Positions 22,201 through 34,014 of a stretch of 64,000 nt of DNA are shown in pieces. This stretch comes from Heterobasidion occidentale (taxonomy: Eukaryota; Basidiomycota; Agaricomycetes; Russulales; Bondarzewiaceae): positions 992,001 through 1,056,000 of the forward strand of contig JBCAQO010000007.1 in NCBI GenBank assembly GCA_039111635.1. The letters run 5' to 3'. Below the pieces are notes generated by a model. It saw only the letters and a program-made list of their open reading frames with translations, had not been told where the DNA came from and did not search any database. The stretch's first letter is position 1; every line of letters starts with the position of its first letter. Made by a program: the position numbers and the translations under genes.

Positions 22201-23679
22201 CGCTCCAGAGTATTGATATGTTTTGACCCAGAAAACGTCGGACAGCCTTCCTGAAATCCAAGCCGGCTACTCCGATGCAAAGTGGACTGTTGCTAATCTA
22301 ACGGCCACCGTAAATCCTACTCAACCGAAGACGCCTGTCGTTCTTTACGCAGGCGAGTATGGCTATCACACCGGCAATATTCTCTGGCGCGCACACTTCA
22401 ATTCCACAGGTTCTGAGACCGGTATGTATCATGTCTACTTGTCAAGTGAGTTACATCGTATTCTGACATGCGAGACCTTGTAGGTTTCGTTGCAGAAGTC
22501 TGGGGCGGCGCTGCATTCGGCTTCTCCATCTGGTTGGACTCGACTTTCCTCGGCTCCTGGGAGGGAGACGCGACGCACGGGTCGTACAACAAGACTGTCT
22601 CTTTCCCATCTGCTCTGACCTCTGGCTCGCCACATGTGATCACAATCCTGCAAGACCACATGGGTTACGAGGAGGACTGGACTGCTGCGACAGATGACTT
22701 CAAGGGTGACTAGCCCCACTCTGGCCCTCTAAGGCGCCTGATTTTAGTGCATACCAGAGCCCACGAGGCCTCAGGTCGTACTCGTTTGTAGGAAGCTCGA
22801 GTACCATCGTCAGCGTCTGGAAGGTCACAGGCAACCTCGGCGGGGAAGACGTAAGTCTTGCGCTCTAACGCTATGTTTTATAAAAACTGAGCGGTTGTAC
22901 AGTATGTTGATACGACCCGTGGACCTTTGAATGAAGGAGGATTGTTTGCCGAGAGGCAAGGTATATCATTCCGCACAGTCTAGTCATCTTTGACTCTGAT
23001 CATGTTGCCTAGGCTGGCATCTTCCTGGCTTCGATGATAGCAAGTGGCAGACAGGACGCCCAACGGATGGAATCTCACAGGCAGGCGTCGGCTTCTACCG
23101 GTAGGTTGCAAGCCGTAGATGCTTTCCTGGATTTCAACAACTTACAGTTCGCGATCAGGACGTCTTTCGATCTTCATGTTCCTTCCGGTGTCGACTATCC
23201 CATGGCCATCGTTATTTCGAATACAACCGCAAATCCGCACTTCCGCACTCAGGTAGGGCAAATCCCACCGAGAGTACAAGCCTGTTCTAAAGTGGCCTGC
23301 CCACAGTTCTACGTCAATGGGTATCAATTTGGAAAATACGGTACGTATTTTTATCGAGTTGCACTCACTGTCAGTTTACTTGTGTCTTTGTGTGCATTTA
23401 GTGAACAGCATTGGCCCGCAAAAGGTCTTCCCCGTCCGTGAGTCATCCATACATGCCCTTTCCCGAGAGTGAAGATCGAAACCCATTCGCATTCTCAGCT
23501 CAAGGATATTGAATTACGACGGACACAACACCCTCGCAGTGAGCCTATGGGCGGCCGACGCTGCCGGCGCGAAGCCAGGATCTTTGGCTCTACAGCTCAC
23601 TGCTAAGGTTCAAAGCAGCATGGAAAAGGTGATCAACCAGCCAGCGCCCGCTTGGACAAAGCGGCCTGGGGCATATTGA
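19273..23679 (+). CDS. Secreted GH35 beta-galactosidase
   Basis: A large beta-galactosidase of glycoside hydrolase family 35, the same architecture as fungal LacA enzymes (about 1000 residues), releasing galactose from galactosides and plant-wall side chains outside the cell. The start [18 protein letters not shown] is a signal peptide. About 20 short introns interrupt the gene. Exons in order read [51 protein letters not shown] text, VQSENEY (expected acid/base Glu), [11 protein letters not shown] (expected nucleophile Glu), [44 protein letters not shown], the beta-sandwich domains, [17 protein letters not shown] and [17 protein letters not shown]. The end is AWTKRPGAY with the stop at 23677-23679. 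Exons can be joined in frame, for example [11 protein letters not shown] over the intron at about 20677. It appears intact. The catalytic assignments are by family comparison. Confidence 0.92.
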
Positions 23680-23942
23680 GCGAGATGTTTTGTACGATGG
23701 ATTTGTTATAGTAGCGATGGGTCATGAGGAGACTTGATACGATTGTTACTCAGAAAGGATTCCATAAAATTGTATTTTGAATGTCGAGTCCAAGGCGACG
23801 CGTATGCGCTGGGCAAAATGAGGATTTTGAGCCAAGCCGTTGGCGCCTGAACCGGCGTGACACTCCCGTGACGCGAGTAACTGCTCTCCTCAACGCCTGG
23901 CAGCCGCCTCGATGCCTGCAGCTGGAGGCTATTTGTGCTGTC

Positions 23943-24483
23943 ATGGTGTATATCTCGACTTGGCAAAAGTATCAAGAGGCTGCTGAGGCACTCTACGCGA
24001 AGTCGCCGAAGAAGGTGAGCCCCAAACCGGCCGATGGTACGGGAGATCGTGAATACTGAGGACGCGTAGGCCCGGTACTGTGTAAAATGGAAATCGTCCG
24101 AGGGGAAGTTGGTCCTCAAGATCACAGACGATGAAAACGTGCGTGATCCTTCTGCTTCCTGTGACCGAGGATGGGGTCTGCTCGATGTATAGTGATCTCT
24201 GTAAATGCTTTCATTCAATTAGTGTCTCAAGTTTAAAACCCATTCATCTGTCTTCCTCAACCGCTTCGAGGCCCTCAACCTCTCCCTGATGCAAAAGATG
24301 TCGAACATTCGTCCACCACCCCCTGTACCCGCATCAGTCCCACGCACCACAACCGCATCGCCTGCGCCGCCGATTAAACAAGAAGATGCTAGTGCCAATG
24401 TACCATTATCAAGTGCAGTCCCGACTGCAGGAGGTCCAGCAGCAGCAGGCGTAAAGAAGAAAAAGGGGAAGAAAAAGAAATAG
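23943..24483 (+). CDS. SRP9: Signal recognition particle subunit SRP9
   Basis: Small SRP9/SRP21-domain protein that with SRP14 forms the Alu-domain part of the particle, which delays translation while ribosomes are brought to the ER. Exons are 23943-24014, 24070-24138 and 24223-24483. The product starts MVYISTWQKYQEAAEALYAK, continues ARYCVKWKSSEGKLVLKITD and CLKFKTHSSVFLNRFEALNL, and ends in a low-complexity Pro/Ala linker and a strongly basic tail, KKKKGKKKK, typical of fungal SRP9 and probably RNA-binding. Length is about 133 residues. Splice frames join cleanly. It lies 264 bp after the GH35 stop, in the same direction but surely a separate transcript. Confidence 0.9.
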
Positions 24484-24782
24484 CATGGAGACTGGAAAGC
24501 GCGAATGAGTGAGAGAGTTGAACGGTGGCAGATATGTGGATAAACCTTCAGACTGGGGATACAGCATGTCATACCTCATGGTTTCGTTCCGTACGTGCTA
24601 TGTTCTTGGTTCTTCACTGGCTGGCAGACTTGCATTCCTTCACGGCTCAAATCTAGAAGCTGCAGATATAGATCGCCTCGTTTTTTCATCGCCTCTTACA
24701 TGTTCGTCGACATACATCGTATAGAAAAAAATACAGGCGCTTGCTACCGCGGAACACAAGATCTTCACGTGGGCGAACAGCG

Positions 24783-27005
24783 TTACTTTAACTTCTTCAA
24801 CAAGTTTCTTGCAGAAGGCAAGCGAGGCATCTTACGAGGCTCTCCAGTAGTGAGTGTGCGCGGAGATGAAGGCATGACCACCAGAGCGTGTGCCGGCTGA
24901 GTCGTGGGTCGCGTCACAGAAGTCCGACCGGGGCTTTGAGAAAAGGCTGATGATTGCTTAGACATGTCACGCTGAGACTGTTGCCATCTGCCTGCGAAGA
25001 AAGATTTGACACCTGACTCGTTGGCCGCGTGTATAGTCTGAGGCCTTGTAGGAGCAGTACTAGCAGCTATCGGGTTTTTGGTCTTGATGCCGAACCCCCC
25101 GAGAAACCCTCGCGTTTTGAGTTGCGGAAGACGAGAGGGCGAAACCGATGTAGAAGGTGGAGGAGCAGAGTTCCTCATTTGAATGCCATATCGCAGGGAC
25201 GAGGTAGCAGGGGCATGCATGTTGGTTGTTTTGTGATTAGCGGACGATTGATATTATCAGACGTCTGCTCCTTCACTTTAAAGACGTCACTGGTGTTTGC
25301 GGCGCAGGGAATAGGTGTGCGACGACTCGCGGTGCGCCTGGATGTGATACATTCTGTTTGAGATACATTGTGTCGTTGTGGTGGAATAGGCAATGCAGAC
25401 TTCGGTGTGCTGGACTTAGTTGTGATGGGGCCTCGCGCATGTGCAACAGAAGGTTTTCTATTGCTCGAAGTGAACGAAAGGTTTGGTGTCTTGATCTTGG
25501 AAAAGACGTGGGGCCGATGTGGAGTAGGGGATGTAGGAATCGGAGCTGGTCTGCTATGGAATCCGTAAGCGGGCTCAAGAATAGGAGATGTCGAGCTGCC
25601 GGAGAGAAACTCAGGAGCAAGCTAGAAAACGTGTATCATGGGATCAGTTCAATATGAGATATCAAAGAAGCATGATATTATACGGACGTCAGGTAGGTAG
25701 ATGCAGGTGAGGCTCGAATCGGAAGGTGGACAAGGCAAGTTCGAAAGTAATGCCATCTGTCATGGACAGGATCAGCTGGTGGGAAAACGTGAAGTGAACG
25801 ATAAATACCGTTGACCCGGTTGACTCCAAGGTCGCCTCAGCGTGATCCACAGGGTCAATTGCACGCGATTTTCCCTTCAAGAGAGCAGAAATTGGCACTT
25901 CCTTCCCCTTGTCCAGAATCGGAGGGGGATGTTGGGCTTCGGCGGACTCGGTGACCCCATTCGTCTCTGCAGTCACCTGCTCTGATTCGGGATTGGAGGT
26001 AGGGATTGGGCAGATTGTGTGATAACAATCGTAGGAAGATCTTGACTAGGTTCGACAGGCTGAGGCTGAAGATCAATAGCGAGTGCCTCCAGTTCTTGTA
26101 ACAATGCGACCATATCATGAGGCAAACCCGTCGCAGAACACGGAGGGTCCATTTCTTGCCTTCTTCTACGCCGATCCGCTGAGTAAAAACCATCCCGCAA
26201 GTGGTCTGCTTACGAGTGATACTGAAACGCCTCTGTTCCGTGTGGTTTGAGGGTGCGAGGGGTGTAAAGCTTATTTGATGAGACAATCGGAAAGTGGGCG
26301 TGCCAACGAAAGGGTCCTGGGAGTTTACTTCTGTCGTCCAAGGTTGCGGAGAGCACATGAGTTTATCAAAAGAAAAGGATCCTCGTTATCGTCTTCGCTG
26401 TCTTGGACCGCCTCAAATACCATGCACGAGTTATCCTGAACTGACAGAGTCCCATTCGAATCACGAAACCAAGAATTCATCTGAGCTCCAGAGGATCCGC
26501 CAGACAATGAAGGGCTGTTTAAGAGTGCATCGGAGTCGGGAAAAGTCTCAAGCTCCGCGCTTTCTTCTGGCACGGAGAATAGTCGAGTTCCGAGTGAAGG
26601 CTGGAAGTACCCCGTAACAGCATAGGGCGTGGGTGTTGGAGATACTCCATTGCGGGTTGCTTGTGCAGAGTCTCGACAGAGATTATCAGAAAAATCAAGT
26701 TCGTTGGACGAGACCGGAGACGCATGTATTGAAGGCAAAGTGCAGTCCCCAGACTCGTCGCATGCCCAAGCACTTGAGAATGTATGCGTTGAAATCGAAA
26801 CGCACGATAGCTCTTTTGGGATCAAATTTGGAGTAGGATTTGTTGATGATTCATTCGTAGTATTGCGCACCGAAAACACCGCAGCCTCAGAAGGAGTCGG
26901 ATTCCGCACGAGAGGTAAACGGACCGAAACGAGTGTCAAAGTGCTATCAGGTGAGGTGCACGGCGCATTAAGAGATCTAGCTTCCAGAGCAAGTATCTGA
27001 GACAT
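24783..27005 (-). CDS. Hypothetical Ser/Pro/Thr-rich protein
   Basis: No family recognised. The ATG at 27005 (MSQILALEARSLNAPC) opens an exon running to about 26330. Further exons read down to a TAA at 24783 with a basic C-terminus (RLPSARNLLKKLK). Between them lie acidic and Pro-rich segments (DMVALLQELEALAIDLQPQ; PPPILDKGKEVPISALLKGK; KTRGFLGGFGIKTKN). The composition suggests a largely disordered regulatory or scaffold protein. Exon borders are uncertain; near 25215 two good open frames are offset by one base (...ITKQPT and HAPATSSLRYG...), which needs either a small intron or an indel in the consensus. It is followed on the same strand by a similar low-complexity gene upstream (27465), so the two could conceivably be one longer gene, though the 460-bp space argues against it. 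Confidence 0.5.
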
Positions 27006-27464
27006 AGCGGAGTGAAGTGTTGCACTGCTAGAAAATAGAGAGGAATTGGACTAGTAGGAGCGAGCAGTGAGCGAGCACCGATGGGACTCTTCCTTACAGG
27101 CCGGTAAACTTAAGCTGTAGACTGAGGTATGTGCGTAGATTGTTTATACTGTTGTGGACCGTTCTGGAGGACTTTGTGAGGATAGAATAGCGTGCAGCGT
27201 GCTGTTACAGCTGTACGATAGTGTTGTGGATGTTCGCAAAAGGCTAAGGGAAGCCGATAGTTGAAGCAGGCGCGTGATGCAGTGTGAATGTCACCATTTG
27301 TCACAATAGCAGTCACGTCACTGAATCAATAACGTTATATTTTCCAGAGGTATCGTGTAAAGAATGGAGTCTACCCAAAGGCGGTCATGAAAATGAATGA
27401 AGATCAGGTAAGGAGCGTATGATGTTTGCCAAATCATCCGAAGTGAGTGTTGTTCATCAACCAC
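27006..27464. other. Intergenic, nothing recognised
   Basis: A 459-bp gap between two minus-strand genes; presumably 3' flank of one and promoter of the other. No features are seen. Confidence 0.4.
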
Positions 27465-28199
27465 TTAGACCAGTCTGCTGAAATTCATCTCAGGGGATGT
27501 TGGAATCGGCCTTGCCCTCGATTGCGGCCTCATCTGGATGGTTTCAGGAATGGAAAGAGTGGGCGACGAAGAAAGTGTAAGAGATAGTGGCCTCGGAGAT
27601 CCTATTGTCGCCTTCTGAATCTTCTGTACTTTCGCCCTAGGATGAAATATCTTTCTAAAGAAAGATAGCTTGCCCGCTTTAGGTAGCGCAGCTTCGGGAG
27701 TCGGCACAGAGGAAGAGATAGGTGAGCCTTTAGGTTTGAAGACGCGAAAAAACAGCGATCGCTTGCGAGATGCAGGGGGTTGAGGTGGCTGGTGGATAAA
27801 CATGGCGGGGGCTGATGCACGATGGAGGAGGAAGGCAGGTTTGGGAGAGGTCGGTAGGTCGGGTTTCGGGCTCCGTCGTGATGGCGAGGATGTTGGTGGC
27901 GGCGAGAAGAAAACGTTCGTCATATCGTCCACAGAGGAATCGGCCCATGTCAACTCGGGTTCAACAATCGGAGAAGGAATCGTACAGTCTGGGCAGGTAC
28001 AGATCGAGAAGCCTTCGAGAAACGGAGGTGATCCTTCACTAGTGGAGATTGTGTCTTCAAATTTGACGGATACGAATGATGTCTCTGTGACAGAAGACAC
28101 AAGCCCTTCTTCATCAGATCCAGCGGGTCCACGCGTCCCCGGCTGTTGGTCATTGGAGGTGCGAGCAATCCAGCTGAAGGCAGGGCAAACATCTCGGCG
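27465..28199 (-). CDS. Hypothetical protein, 5' end lost in assembly gap
   Basis: An open frame that enters from the N gap (no ATG start is visible on this side) and ends at 27465. Visible text includes SDEEGLVSSVTETSFVSVKF, a Cys motif FSICTCPDCTIPSP, Pro/Ser-rich stretches, and basic-aromatic segments RKRSLFFRVFKPKG and KLSFFRKIFHPRAKVQK that might contact membranes or acidic partners. The frame is open for about 245 codons, longer than expected by chance. No family is recognised. Its start must lie inside or beyond the gap at 28200-28299. The codon at 28100 is GTG, not ATG, so it is not a true start. Confidence 0.5.
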   Translation of the reverse strand, partial: RRDVCPAFSWIARTSNDQQPGTRGPAGSDEEGLVSSVTETSFVSVKFEDTISTSEGSPPFLEGFSICTCPDCTIPSPIVEPELTWADSSVDDMTNVFFSPPPTSSPSRRSPKPDLPTSPKPAFLLHRASAPAMFIHQPPQPPASRKRSLFFRVFKPKGSPISSSVPTPEAALPKAGKLSFFRKIFHPRAKVQKIQKATIGSPRPLSLTLSSSPTLSIPETIQMRPQSRARPIPTSPEMNFSRLV

Positions 28200-28299
28200 N
28201 NNNNNNNNNNNNNNNNNNNNNNNNNNNNNNNNNNNNNNNNNNNNNNNNNNNNNNNNNNNNNNNNNNNNNNNNNNNNNNNNNNNNNNNNNNNNNNNNNNN
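28200..28299. other. Assembly gap, 100 N
   Basis: Exactly 100 N, the conventional size for an unknown gap. It truncates FOL1 on its right and a hypothetical gene on its left; at least the rest of FOL1 (over 2 kb if intact) should be missing here. Confidence 0.98.
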
Positions 28300-28644
28300 C
28301 GCGCGCACTGCGCCTTGGCGCCTCGAGCACGACGCGCACCTCGCGCACCGCGTCGCTGTCCACTCGCTCATCGCCTGCAGCGCGCGCCGAGCGAGCGCGC
28401 GGCCCCCCGCGTACGTCGCGCCGGGCGCGCCGAGCGCGTGCAGCGACGCCGCGACGTCCCACGAGTGCACGGTCAGCCGCATGTCGTCCGTCGCCGCGGC
28501 GAGTGCGAGCGACGTCGGGTAGAGGTGCAAGTGCGCCGAGAGCTTGAGCGCTTGCGGCTCTGGCCGGCCCCAATTGTTAGGCCCGATGTTGGCGATGAGC
28601 TGGAGGGAGTCGATGATGATGATGTCGGTTGATGGGGGCCGCAT
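28300..28644 (-). CDS. FOL1: Folate biosynthesis enzyme FOL1, 5' part only
   Basis: The ATG at 28644 starts a dihydroneopterin aldolase (FolB) domain: STDIIIIDSLQLIANIGPNN followed by WGRPEPQALKLSAHLHLYPT and then ATDDMRLTVHSWDVAASLHA. Fungal FOL1 proteins join this aldolase to HPPK and dihydropteroate synthase domains to make dihydropteroate; those domains are not seen and would be in the gap. Near 28360 the reading frame switches: the family-like continuation DAVREVRVVLEAP is one frame away from the frame of the start, so one base is probably wrong close to this contig end. GC content in the fragment is very high, which could explain both the gap and the error. Confidence 0.75.
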
Positions 28645-28966
28645 TGGGATCTGAAGGCAGAGTGCAAATGGAGCACGACCAAATAGGACTATGGATGGGA
28701 AGATCAGAAGTGCAATCGGACGTTTTCTGTATATGGAAAGCGTTGTACTCCAGGACGTTGTGGTCCAGTGGGTATTTGCTGTGGTCGATGAAGGATCGAC
28801 GAGACGATCGATAAAAACATGTCAAAAATCCGTTCCAGCTGTGATGCGTGATGAGCGCTTCATATACCGTGCCTAGGCTCTTCGTAGAATCACACACTTC
28901 GCATCCCCTCAAGGTCGCATCTATGCATTACTACAGTTGCACGTACACGTTCATGTTCTGCATGCT
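28645..28966. other. Intergenic between EMC1 end and FOL1 start
   Basis: 322 bp: downstream flank of EMC1 and probable promoter of FOL1, both on the minus strand. No other feature is seen. Confidence 0.5.
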
Positions 28967-31900
28967 CTATTGATACCATCTCTCCCTCAGTCGCTTCTTC
29001 TGTACCATGGGTTTCGTGATCATGATCGCGATCGCCAGGCCACACACCGTCAGCACGAGCTGCACCTTGTTGAAGCTGTCGCTCAGCACATCGAACGTGC
29101 CCGACGGCGCAACGCGCGTGAAAAACAGGTCGAGGCCGTACGCAAACACGAGCGACGTGCTCTCGAGTTGTGAGGGTGACGTCAGGATGTGGCGTATGTT
29201 TGCCACCTAAGAGTCGCAAAGGATAAGATGGATGAATATTGAACAAACATGACTTCAATACGGACCTCGTAGTTGTGCGAGAGAACGCGTCGCGGATCGT
29301 CAGGAATGACGGGGTCGTACTGGAAGAGCTGCTCCTCCTGTTCTTCTGCCGTTGGCTTGTGCTTCGGCCTGCGAGGATCCAAAATCCGTCGAGGGAACGA
29401 TTGAATCTGCTGTTTCTCATTCGCCACTGGAAAGGTCGTGGGTTTGTCAATGCAGAAAAAACGACAAGTAAACACAACATACCGATCAAGTCCTTTGTTG
29501 TTACCCCGAATTTTGTGGACGTCGTTGCGATTGCGGTGATCCTATGAGGGAACACGAAGGATTGTTCGATAGCATTGACATTCAAGCTTTTGTTTGAGAA
29601 TGACGACATGTCGGAGCTAGAGTACAACATCAGCACTGATCATCCAAACGGACAACCAAAAGCAATGACTGACCTGCTCGTCTTGTCATCCACGCCCCGC
29701 CCTTCGTACAATTCCACCGACACGGCCCGGTACCCCTTGGTCATTCCCACGCCCTGGAACTCTCCATCCCAATAGACATAGACCAACCAGTTCTCGACGA
29801 ACATGGCCTTGACATCACACCCACCCGGCGCTTTTCCGACTATGGCACTATACAACGTGCTCCCCTTGGCGCCGTCCAAAACCCGCACCCCGCACGAATT
29901 CGGGGAAGAGGTAAGCACGGCAAAGATGTGGGGATTGAGGTACTTGTAGAGCGTTGTGCGATCCCCCAGCACTTTGCCCAGAGAGGCAACGAGACCTTTG
30001 GGCCGGGTGACGACGGAAATGACTTCGTGGGACGGAGGCAGAGACGTGGCCCATGTGGCGTAGATCTGGGCCATATTGTTGATACCAGCATCAAGGGCAA
30101 CTTGGTGGCCTGTTAATTGGCGATACCCAGGCTCGCCTGTGCGGAGGGGAAAGCGGAGGCTAGGCGCCATCGCAGCAAATGACTCCTGGTTGACAGGTGT
30201 ATTGGGGTAGAGGTAGACCTTCAGGGACGCATCAGGGCAATAGAACGACAGAAGGAAAACATAGTGACATTACCTGACGGAATTCATCGAGAAGGATGAC
30301 GATCCTGGACTCGCCTTCCAGTATATACGCCTCAGTCAACGGGCCAGAGATAATATCGACACCTTGCAAGACTTCTTTGGACGGTGACACGCCGGTCGCA
30401 TCTTCACCAGTGAGAGCATTGATGTGGAAAAGTACAGTGTCAACAAGGCTCTGCATACATGGACCATATGTGAGTCAAATGGGTGCAGATTGAGACGAGA
30501 TCACTCACATTATCCGCTCTTCGTTGCGTGACAAGTACGACCTGCGGCTCGCTTTCTTCATTCACGGTTCTCGTAACGAATAGCTTCACCGGAATGATCC
30601 GTCCCCCAACCTGTGCAGCCCATCCCAGTCCCAGTACACGACTCCACAAAATCTTACCATTGGTCGAGTCCAGCCCGAATATCTTGCCCGCATCTGTAGC
30701 TGCGACAATGATCTTGCGGAAACCGAAGTCGTCGCGAGATAGCGGCTTCGACGCGTTTGTATTGGCGGGCTCAACGCGCGAGGTTGCAGAAGCGTAGGAG
30801 CCAGTTGCAAAGCGTTTGACGAAATGGGTAAGGTATGCGGGAAAGTCCTAGGCGCAAACAGATTGGAAAATGTAATATCCGAATATATGGAGAGGACGAA
30901 CTCGGGCATCAGAAAATTGGCGTGTCAAACGCCCAACAAAGGTTTCATGTTCATCGCGTACGTGGGTTGCAATTGTGTTGGGCTCGGGTAACTCAACCAT
31001 CTCTGCCAATTGTATCCGAGAGAGTGATTCTTCGCGCGTCCACTGAATCTTGTCGCCCTGCCAAAGTTGTATGGCACCAGTAGTCGTCGTCAAGGCTACA
31101 TACGGCAACAGATCATAATCTTTTTGATAGGCCGCATGCAGAGCCGCCTGAAAGCAATATTAAAATCGCTTTTTCGTCGAATTTTGCAAAGGACGTACAT
31201 GGCTGATGATTCCATGTGTATTGGTATCGAAATTGAAAGTGAAGCCGGATACAAGACCTTTCCCCTCTGCCAGATGCGGCGCGTATACATGCGCAGAAGC
31301 TCTCTATGAAACTTATCAACACTAAGTTGATAGAAAAATCGACATGCAAGACGTACCCCGAGCGCATGTGACCAAAATACGCGGCCAACGAAAGGCCTTC
31401 CATCTCTATCTAAACCGCCCGTATACAGAGATTCCGTATAACGATCCGATCTAGCCTAAAACCTCATGAGATTTAACCACATCATTAGACTTACAGACCG
31501 TACCGAGTCGGAAAACTCCCAGATGACTTTGAGCCCCGCCTTTTCTGAGTCCAGCTTCAAGACACGTCCCGAACCGTCGCTTTTTAATGCGACAAAATGG
31601 CCTTTCTCAGCAAGGCCTATGTCAATAACGCGTTCGTACGCCGCGCCTTTGATGGATACCGGGGTCGCCTTCAGCTCTGGAGTCAGTGCGACAGCACGAA
31701 TGTTTCCAGCCTCCAGCCAGGCCACTTGGGGAGGCATGCTGTAGTCATTAGTATTCAGGCAAACGATACTAGATGGGCCATCCGTAACGGTAGACGGTAT
31801 AGAGGCGCTCGTAATGAGGTCACCTGTTGATGGTGAAATAGCAGAGATGTGTAGCGTGTAAGATGCAAATGATTTTGCTAATCCAACAAGATAAACCGTT

Positions 31901-32665
31901 GACGGCGTCGCGAGTACTTTTGAGTAGATTACTAGGGAACTTTATGGTCCTGTCAGCTGTGAAATCTCCACGAATTCAAGCAGAAGGGAAACCCACGTTT
32001 CATCGGGCGATGTCCAGGTCCACTGGATATCTCCTGAAGAGTCTACGCGTCGAAGGACATGACCACTCGTCAGTACAAGCATGTCTGAGAACTGTGCCTC
32101 TTGTGATAGAAAGGTCATCGACGTTCCGACGTCGTTTGGTTCGAACAGGCGAGCAGTATTGAGGTTGTGTAGAAACTTCTCTGCAATAAGATCACCAGTT
32201 TCAAAATCGAATATCCGTAACGTTGCACCACCCGGTCCAGATAGGGACGCGACAACTAGAACACAAATCAGCATGCCCACAAACTGGGTAATCGAGTTAT
32301 CTCACGCACCATCTTTCTCCCTCTGATAGTACACTATACTATCGTTGTCTTCGTATATATATCTCCATGCTGTCATAGATGAGCATGTCATATGATGAGA
32401 AACGACAGGTGCTGTGCATACCTACAGAGCCATTGCCAGCATGTAGAGCAGCTAAAACATTACTGCTTGTTGCAGTGAGGAGAAGCGCTTCGTTTGGCGG
32501 TTGGTTTTGTTTCGTATGAAATGATGGGGAGGTCGAGGAAGAATCGGATAGCGGTACGCCAATGTTGGCATTATACCAGTCTACTATGCCGGCTTCGGAT
32601 TCGTGTAGAGCGTAGGAGACGGCGGAGAACAAAAGAGAGACGGTAAAGGAAGTAATGACGCGCAT
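28967..32665 (-). CDS. EMC1: ER membrane protein complex subunit 1
   Basis: Largest subunit of the EMC insertase, which inserts tail-anchored and multi-pass proteins into the ER membrane. The ATG at 32665 gives a signal peptide, MRVITSFTVSLLFSAVSYAL, then the luminal beta-propeller: LLTATSSNVLAALHAGNGSV, GPGGATLRIFDFETGDLIAE, SEKAGLKVIWEFSDS, TGAIQLWQGDKIQWTREESL, KIFGLDSTNGKILWSRVLGL. The EMC1 C-terminal domain follows (VVTRPKGLVASLGKVLGDRT, YKYLNPHIFAVL, FVENWLVYVYWD, PRRILDPRRPKHKPT), then the membrane helix VQLVLTVCGLAIAIMITKPM and the ending RLRERWYQ, matching the near-invariant RERWY end of the family. About ten short introns. The N-terminal residues upstream of 32665 in the same frame start with TTG and are not used. 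Divergent to the E2 gene at 33021. Confidence 0.92.
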
Positions 32666-33020
32666 CGCGAGCAACCCTCACGAAAGCTTGAGAATGAGCA
32701 AGCTTCCCGAGCCTATTGTGATGCGTTTCGCCGTACCCAACGCTACAGACGGACACAAGTTCCAAGACAATGCCTGCTGGAGGCTATGCCTTCGCCTGAG
32801 AGTAAGATGTGAGCCATCAGAAGAATACAAGAAATGATGAATGCGCACCTTGTGGTTTTGGGTGAGAACTCTAGCAGAAGGTCAGAGAAGGTGACGTAGA
32901 ACTGCGAGCTGACGTAAACGATATATAGCCGGGTCCCTTCCTCTTTGCTCTGCCTTATCCACTGCAATTGCACTCCATCGCTAGTATTCCACACGCACTG
33001 TACTCTTCGAGTCGCTCATC
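32666..33020. promoter_or_regulatory. Likely shared promoter region, EMC1 / UBE2G1-type E2
   Basis: 355 bp lie between two divergent ATGs, so both promoters must fit here or overlap the genes. A TATATA element at about 32920 is the only visible core-promoter candidate. Confidence 0.45.
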
Positions 33021-34014
33021 ATGTCGGGCACACCACCCGCGCCATCGACTCCCTCCAACACCCTGCTGCTCCGCCGGCAGCTGACTGAATTAACGAAACA
33101 TCCTGTCGAAGGCTTCTCTGCCGGTGTGTGACTCTGCCTTCACATCGCTTTCCCAACGTCCATGCGTTCGCCCTATTGATAGTGCTTCGATCATAGGCCT
33201 TGTCGATGATAGCAATCTTATGGAATGGGAGATCTTGGTGATCGGGTGTGTATGCTATACCTTCACGATCATAATTTTCTGGAGCTGATCGGGTGGTGGC
33301 GCGGGTGTGCATTGTAACAAAACCAGACCTCCTGACACGATGTAGTACGTCTAGTTTCGGAGCAAGTCGCGGCACAGTGCTCATCCATGGTTTGTAACAG
33401 TGAGGGAGGATTTTTCAAGGCACGATTAACGTTTCCGCCAGAGTTCCCCCTCCTCCCTCCTAAGATGCGGTTTATAACCCCGATGTGGCACCCAAATAGT
33501 TGTATCTCTACTCCTCATTCTGCTTCCCACTCGACTGACATTTACAACCGTGCAGTCTATGCGGATGGCACTGTCTGCATCTCCATCCTCGTAAGTTACT
33601 GTATGCAGTCTCTGAGCGGTGCTGAACTATAACAAAATATTGTCCATACTCCAGCACGCACCTGGAGATGACCAGTACGGTTATGAAGATGCAGGCGAGC
33701 GTTGGATGCCAGTACATTCCATCGAATCGATTGTAAGTTGTCCGTCAAATCTTGACATTATAGTGTGAGGCTGATGCATCTACTTTGTCCATAGCTGCTC
33801 AGCGTCATTTCCTTGTTATCCTCTGACTCGCCGAACCTCGATAGTCCCGCAAATGTGGACGCCGCGAAGGAAGTCCGGACAGACTTTGCTGGCATGTGTC
33901 ATCGTTTTACTTCTCTTGACCCCTTTCTGATGTTTTTGTTTTTCTTCATATATAGCATTCAAGAAGAAAGTTCGTCGTTTGGTCAGGAGAAGTGCTGAAG
34001 AAGCTTTTGAATGA
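33021..34014 (+). CDS. Ubiquitin-conjugating enzyme E2, UBE2G1 type
   Basis: An E2 that accepts ubiquitin from E1 on its active Cys and passes it on with E3 ligases. The start [20 protein letters not shown] is followed by [51 protein letters not shown] and [11 protein letters not shown]. Then comes the active-site segment [18 protein letters not shown] (Cys followed by the acidic-loop insertion of the UBE2G/Ubc7 group), [20 protein letters not shown] and the end RRSAEEAFE. The N-terminus, the DDSNL...WEILVIGPPDT segment and the ...AFE ending place it with UBE2G1 (fission yeast Ubc15-like) rather than UBE2G2/Ubc7. Six or so short introns; some borders (around 33330-33410) were not fixed. The only other E2 of this group in the window is UBC7 at 52686. 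Confidence 0.88.

Noticed and set aside
28800..29210. Plus-strand frames opposite EMC1 and FOL1
   Set aside because: Antisense to well-identified genes with no motifs of their own.
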